NCBI RefSeq assembly: GCF_018394055.1
Contig: NZ_CP074441.1
Span: 744,001 to 808,000, forward strand
Source: Weissella ceti
GTDB taxonomy: Bacteria; Bacillota; Bacilli; Lactobacillales; Lactobacillaceae
Length of the DNA stretch: 64,000 bases
Reading direction: 5' to 3'
The position numbers and the translations under genes were made by a program. This document shows, one piece after another, positions 61,872 to 64,000 of the stretch. The notes beneath the pieces were generated by a model. The model made no database searches, was not told the origin of the DNA, and was given only the letters and a program-made list of their open reading frames with translations. Position 1 is the stretch's first letter, and every line of letters begins with the position of its first letter.

Positions 61872-61923
61872 GAATCATGATGGATTCGAACCATCAATGC
61901 ACCCCGTAATTTAGTGCTGATTC
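61872..61923 (-). ncRNA. Mini tRNA-like structure (acceptor stem plus T-arm)
   Basis: Minus strand: GAATCA (61923-61918) pairs with TGATTC (61877-61872). Between lie a small hairpin (GCAC...GTGC) and a perfect T-arm (GATGG TTCGAAT CCATC). As in the structure at 23530, the anticodon arm is missing. Could be a tRNA remnant left by a past integration. Confidence 0.4.
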
Positions 61924-61941
61924 TGTTTAAAAGTTATTTGT

Positions 61942-62463
61942 TTATTGCCAAAGTTGTTCTAAAATACGTTCACGGTGTGAATGATATTGTTGGTAAGCAG
62001 TTGGATGCTTCTTGTAGTATTGTTGGTGATAGTCTTCTGCGACGTAAAATGGCACTGCAGGTTCAATACTTGTCACAACTGGACGAGACAATTGACCACT
62101 CTCATCTAATGCTTTCTTACTTGCTAATGCTAATTGATGTTGTTCTTCTGTAGTGTAGAAAATAGCTGGACGATAACTAGATCCACGATCGAAAAATTGT
62201 CCAAATTCATCTGTTGGATCTGTTTGTTGCCAATAAATGTCTAATAATTCTTGATAGCTGATTTTATCTGCATCATACATGATTTCAACTGCTTCTGTAT
62301 GTCCAGTTAGATGTGTACACACTTCTTCGTATGTTGGATTAACTGTGTGTCCACCAGTGTACCCGGTCAGGACAGTTTCGATACCATCTTTTTCTTCAAA
62401 GGGCTCTACCATACACCAAAAACACCCCCCGGCAAATACAGCACGTTCAATATTTTTACTCAT
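61942..62463 (-). CDS. msrA: Peptide methionine sulfoxide reductase MsrA
   Basis: 173 residues with the MsrA active site [12 protein letters not shown] (catalytic Cys 14), [15 protein letters not shown] and [10 protein letters not shown]. It reduces the S-form of oxidised methionine. C-terminal resolving cysteines of the E. coli type are absent, as in short forms. Confidence 0.95.
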   Translation of the reverse strand: MSKNIERAVFAGGCFWCMVEPFEEKDGIETVLTGYTGGHTVNPTYEEVCTHLTGHTEAVEIMYDADKISYQELLDIYWQQTDPTDEFGQFFDRGSSYRPAIFYTTEEQHQLALASKKALDESGQLSRPVVTSIEPAVPFYVAEDYHQQYYKKHPTAYQQYHSHRERILEQLWQ

Positions 62464-62555
62464 TTCGCATACCCTCCATTAGCTTTTTTCGTGGTTCCTT
62501 TCTGCACGTTTTTACATCATTTACTTCTGATTCATTAAGATACAATCCTATGCTA

Positions 62556-62987
62556 TCACAGGAAAAGTTTCATTTCGATGTGTTCAATGTTTGCTTCTAA
62601 AAAGGGTTCCCCCACTTTGCTAAAACCTAATCGTTCATAAAATGAACTAGCATGTACTTGTGCACCTAAATTAACTGACTTGATTCCTTGCAATTTAGCA
62701 GTATTAATAATTTCCGCCATCAATTGATGTCCAAATCCTTGCCCACGCATTTCTTTAATCGTTGCTACTCGTCCAACATGCCATTCATTTCCTTGTGAAT
62801 GAATCCGGGCTGTTGTTACAGGCACTGTTGGTCCGACATACCCTACAAAATGAATGGCCTTCGCATCTTGATCATCAAACTCCAGCATAGGATCAATTTG
62901 TTGTTCTTGTACAAAAACAGCTTCTCGAATTTGCTTTGCATCTTCACTTACTTGTGAAAGACCTGCTGTTTTTACTATATTTAGCAT
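62556..62987 (-). CDS. GNAT acetyltransferase (ElaA/YjcF-like)
   Basis: 143 residues. The N-terminal part (AVFVQEQQIDPMLEFDDQD) and AKAIHFVGYVG match the YjcF-type GNAT group. The CoA loop is RVATIKEMRGQGFGHQLMAEI. Substrate unknown. Confidence 0.85.
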   Translation of the reverse strand: MLNIVKTAGLSQVSEDAKQIREAVFVQEQQIDPMLEFDDQDAKAIHFVGYVGPTVPVTTARIHSQGNEWHVGRVATIKEMRGQGFGHQLMAEIINTAKLQGIKSVNLGAQVHASSFYERLGFSKVGEPFLEANIEHIEMKLFL

Positions 62988-63045
62988 ATCTTTCCACCTT
63001 CTTTTTGATTTCTTGCTTCAGACTATATATTTCATACGTGCATCA

Positions 63046-63537
63046 TTAAATGCCAAATTCTGGAGCGTACACCAATGTTCCCGTATCTACTGGACCAAAT
63101 GGCTTAATGTGGAAATATTCACTTGGTACATCCATCGGTGGCAACACATCAATAACCGCAGCTGGTGAATAACCAAATTGTGTGTAGTAAGCATCCCCAA
63201 GAATACTGATAAAGGCGTAATCATTGTCAGCGGCAATTTCATCTAATTCATCCATCAACGCTGAGCCAATGCCTTCTTTTTGATTTGCAACGCGTACCGC
63301 AATTGGCGCTAATACTAATCCCTTAGTATTCCCAACCATGGCTTCGCTCAACAATGCATGTCCTTTTACAATATTTTCATCCCATGCGATCAATTCAATC
63401 GTGGGTGTATCACTTTCACGTAAAGCTTGGGTCAATTCAGCTTCGCCACTGTATCCATGGTCAGAATTGGTAAAAGCATCTCGTAATAATTGATCAATTT
63501 GTTCAAACATTTCTGGTTGCGCTAATTTAATTTCCAT
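63046..63537 (-). CDS. GNAT acetyltransferase (YhbS-like)
   Basis: 163 residues; starts MEIKLAQPEMFEQIDQLLRD. The CoA-binding stretch is IAVRVANQKEGIGSALMDEL, and FISILGDAYYTQFGYSPA is typical of YhbS-type N-acetyltransferases. Substrate unknown. Confidence 0.85.
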   Translation of the reverse strand: MEIKLAQPEMFEQIDQLLRDAFTNSDHGYSGEAELTQALRESDTPTIELIAWDENIVKGHALLSEAMVGNTKGLVLAPIAVRVANQKEGIGSALMDELDEIAADNDYAFISILGDAYYTQFGYSPAAVIDVLPPMDVPSEYFHIKPFGPVDTGTLVYAPEFGI

Positions 63538-63630
63538 ATTGATTCTCCTCGCTTATCTCTTACCTATACTGTAACAAAAACCCCTCATAGTAGACATAAA
63601 ATTCAAATGATTCGTTGGTATAGACAAAAG

Positions 63631-63661
63631 AAAAACCTTAACTGATATACAGTTAAGGTTT
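63631..63661. terminator. Terminator after the reductase gene
   Basis: AAAACCTTAACTG pairs with CAGTTAAGGTTTT with a tiny loop. Confidence 0.85.
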
Positions 63662-63676
63662 TCATTTACGCATTAA

Positions 63677-64000
63677 TTAGGCCTTGTGCGCTTCCTTGAA
63701 TTCAGCAAGCTTCTTCTCAGCCAATTCCTTAGTAGGAACTTGTCCTTCTAGACCACCATATTGGTGCAATTCTCCACCAACTTCAAGATGTCCGTAACCT
63801 GATACATTCAATCCCTTAGTATCAGCGTTCAATGGGAAGTAACCAGAATCCTTAATCAATTCTTCAGCCAAGCGATCGTTTTCAGCTGAGTCTGTTGCAT
63901 AGTACAAGACAACTGACTTATCAGCTGAAGCTTCATCAGCTAAGCTATCTGCCCCCATTGTTCCAAAGGCCTTAATGTATCCCACACCTTCAGGCAAGTT
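63677..64000 (-). CDS. NAD(P)-binding reductase, F420-type fold (partial)
   Basis: The frame continues past the right edge; at least 106 residues are visible. GYIKAFGTMGADSL, SVVLYYATDSAENDRLAEELIKDSGYFPLNA resembles the end of NADPH-dependent F420 reductase-like oxidoreductases, where a distal residue stretch binds the second nucleotide part. Substrate unknown. Confidence 0.6.
   Translation of the reverse strand, partial: NLPEGVGYIKAFGTMGADSLADEASADKSVVLYYATDSAENDRLAEELIKDSGYFPLNADTKGLNVSGYGHLEVGGELHQYGGLEGQVPTKELAEKKLAEFKEAHKA

Overview
The window looks like the chromosome of a low-GC lactic acid bacterium, most likely Weissella or a close Leuconostocaceae relative (inference). Supporting signs are two surface proteins with KxYKxGKxW secretion signals, an LPXTG adhesin, a mevalonate operon, and Bacilli gene order (rlmL-rnpB-gpsB-ypsA-recU-pbp1A and dnaD-asnS-ypmB-dinG).

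Region 1 (1 to about 24.8 kb) is a cos-type, HK97-like siphoprophage whose tail-tip, lysis and left attachment genes lie beyond the left edge. Read right to left it holds integrase, a membrane protein, a cI/ImmA lysogeny pair facing a cro-like gene, a long run of tiny early genes, a recombination and replication block (Sak4-like ATPase, DUF669 protein, primase, SF3 helicase) ending in an iteron-rich putative origin, RusA, an RNA ligase, an ArpU-type late regulator, a restriction-modification pair, two candidate type I toxin-like loci, HNH endonuclease, a putative cos site, terminase, portal, protease/scaffold, capsid, connectors and major tail protein.

Region 2 (24.9-44.5 kb) is core chromosome: rlmL, RNase P RNA, gpsB, ypsA, recU, pbp1A, dnaD, asnS, a YpmB-like gene and dinG. 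Two large surface-protein genes interrupt the usual order: a repeat protein with a C39-like peptidase domain, and an LPXTG adhesin split by a single-base frameshift.

Region 3 (about 44.5-54.45 kb) is a second integrated element between dinG and the mevalonate operon, flanked by a perfect 16-bp direct repeat. It has the layout of a phage satellite (PICI-like): integrase at one end, a repressor divergent from small regulatory genes, a primase remnant, and defence-like cargo (ImmA/IrrE protease plus FRG-domain protein) at the other end. It carries a sequence closely matching the prophage's putative cos site, so the prophage, or a relative, may be its packaging helper. Its integrase, an early HTH gene and its primase all appear broken, so it is probably a decaying satellite. 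It also holds an odd tRNA and a roughly 375-bp cluster of hairpins.

Region 4 (54.6-64 kb) is core chromosome again: the four-gene mevalonate/isopentenyl operon, a YxeA-like protein, a thioredoxin, YidC insertase, MsrA, two acetyltransferases and the end of an NAD(P)-binding reductase, with some unrecognised small genes.
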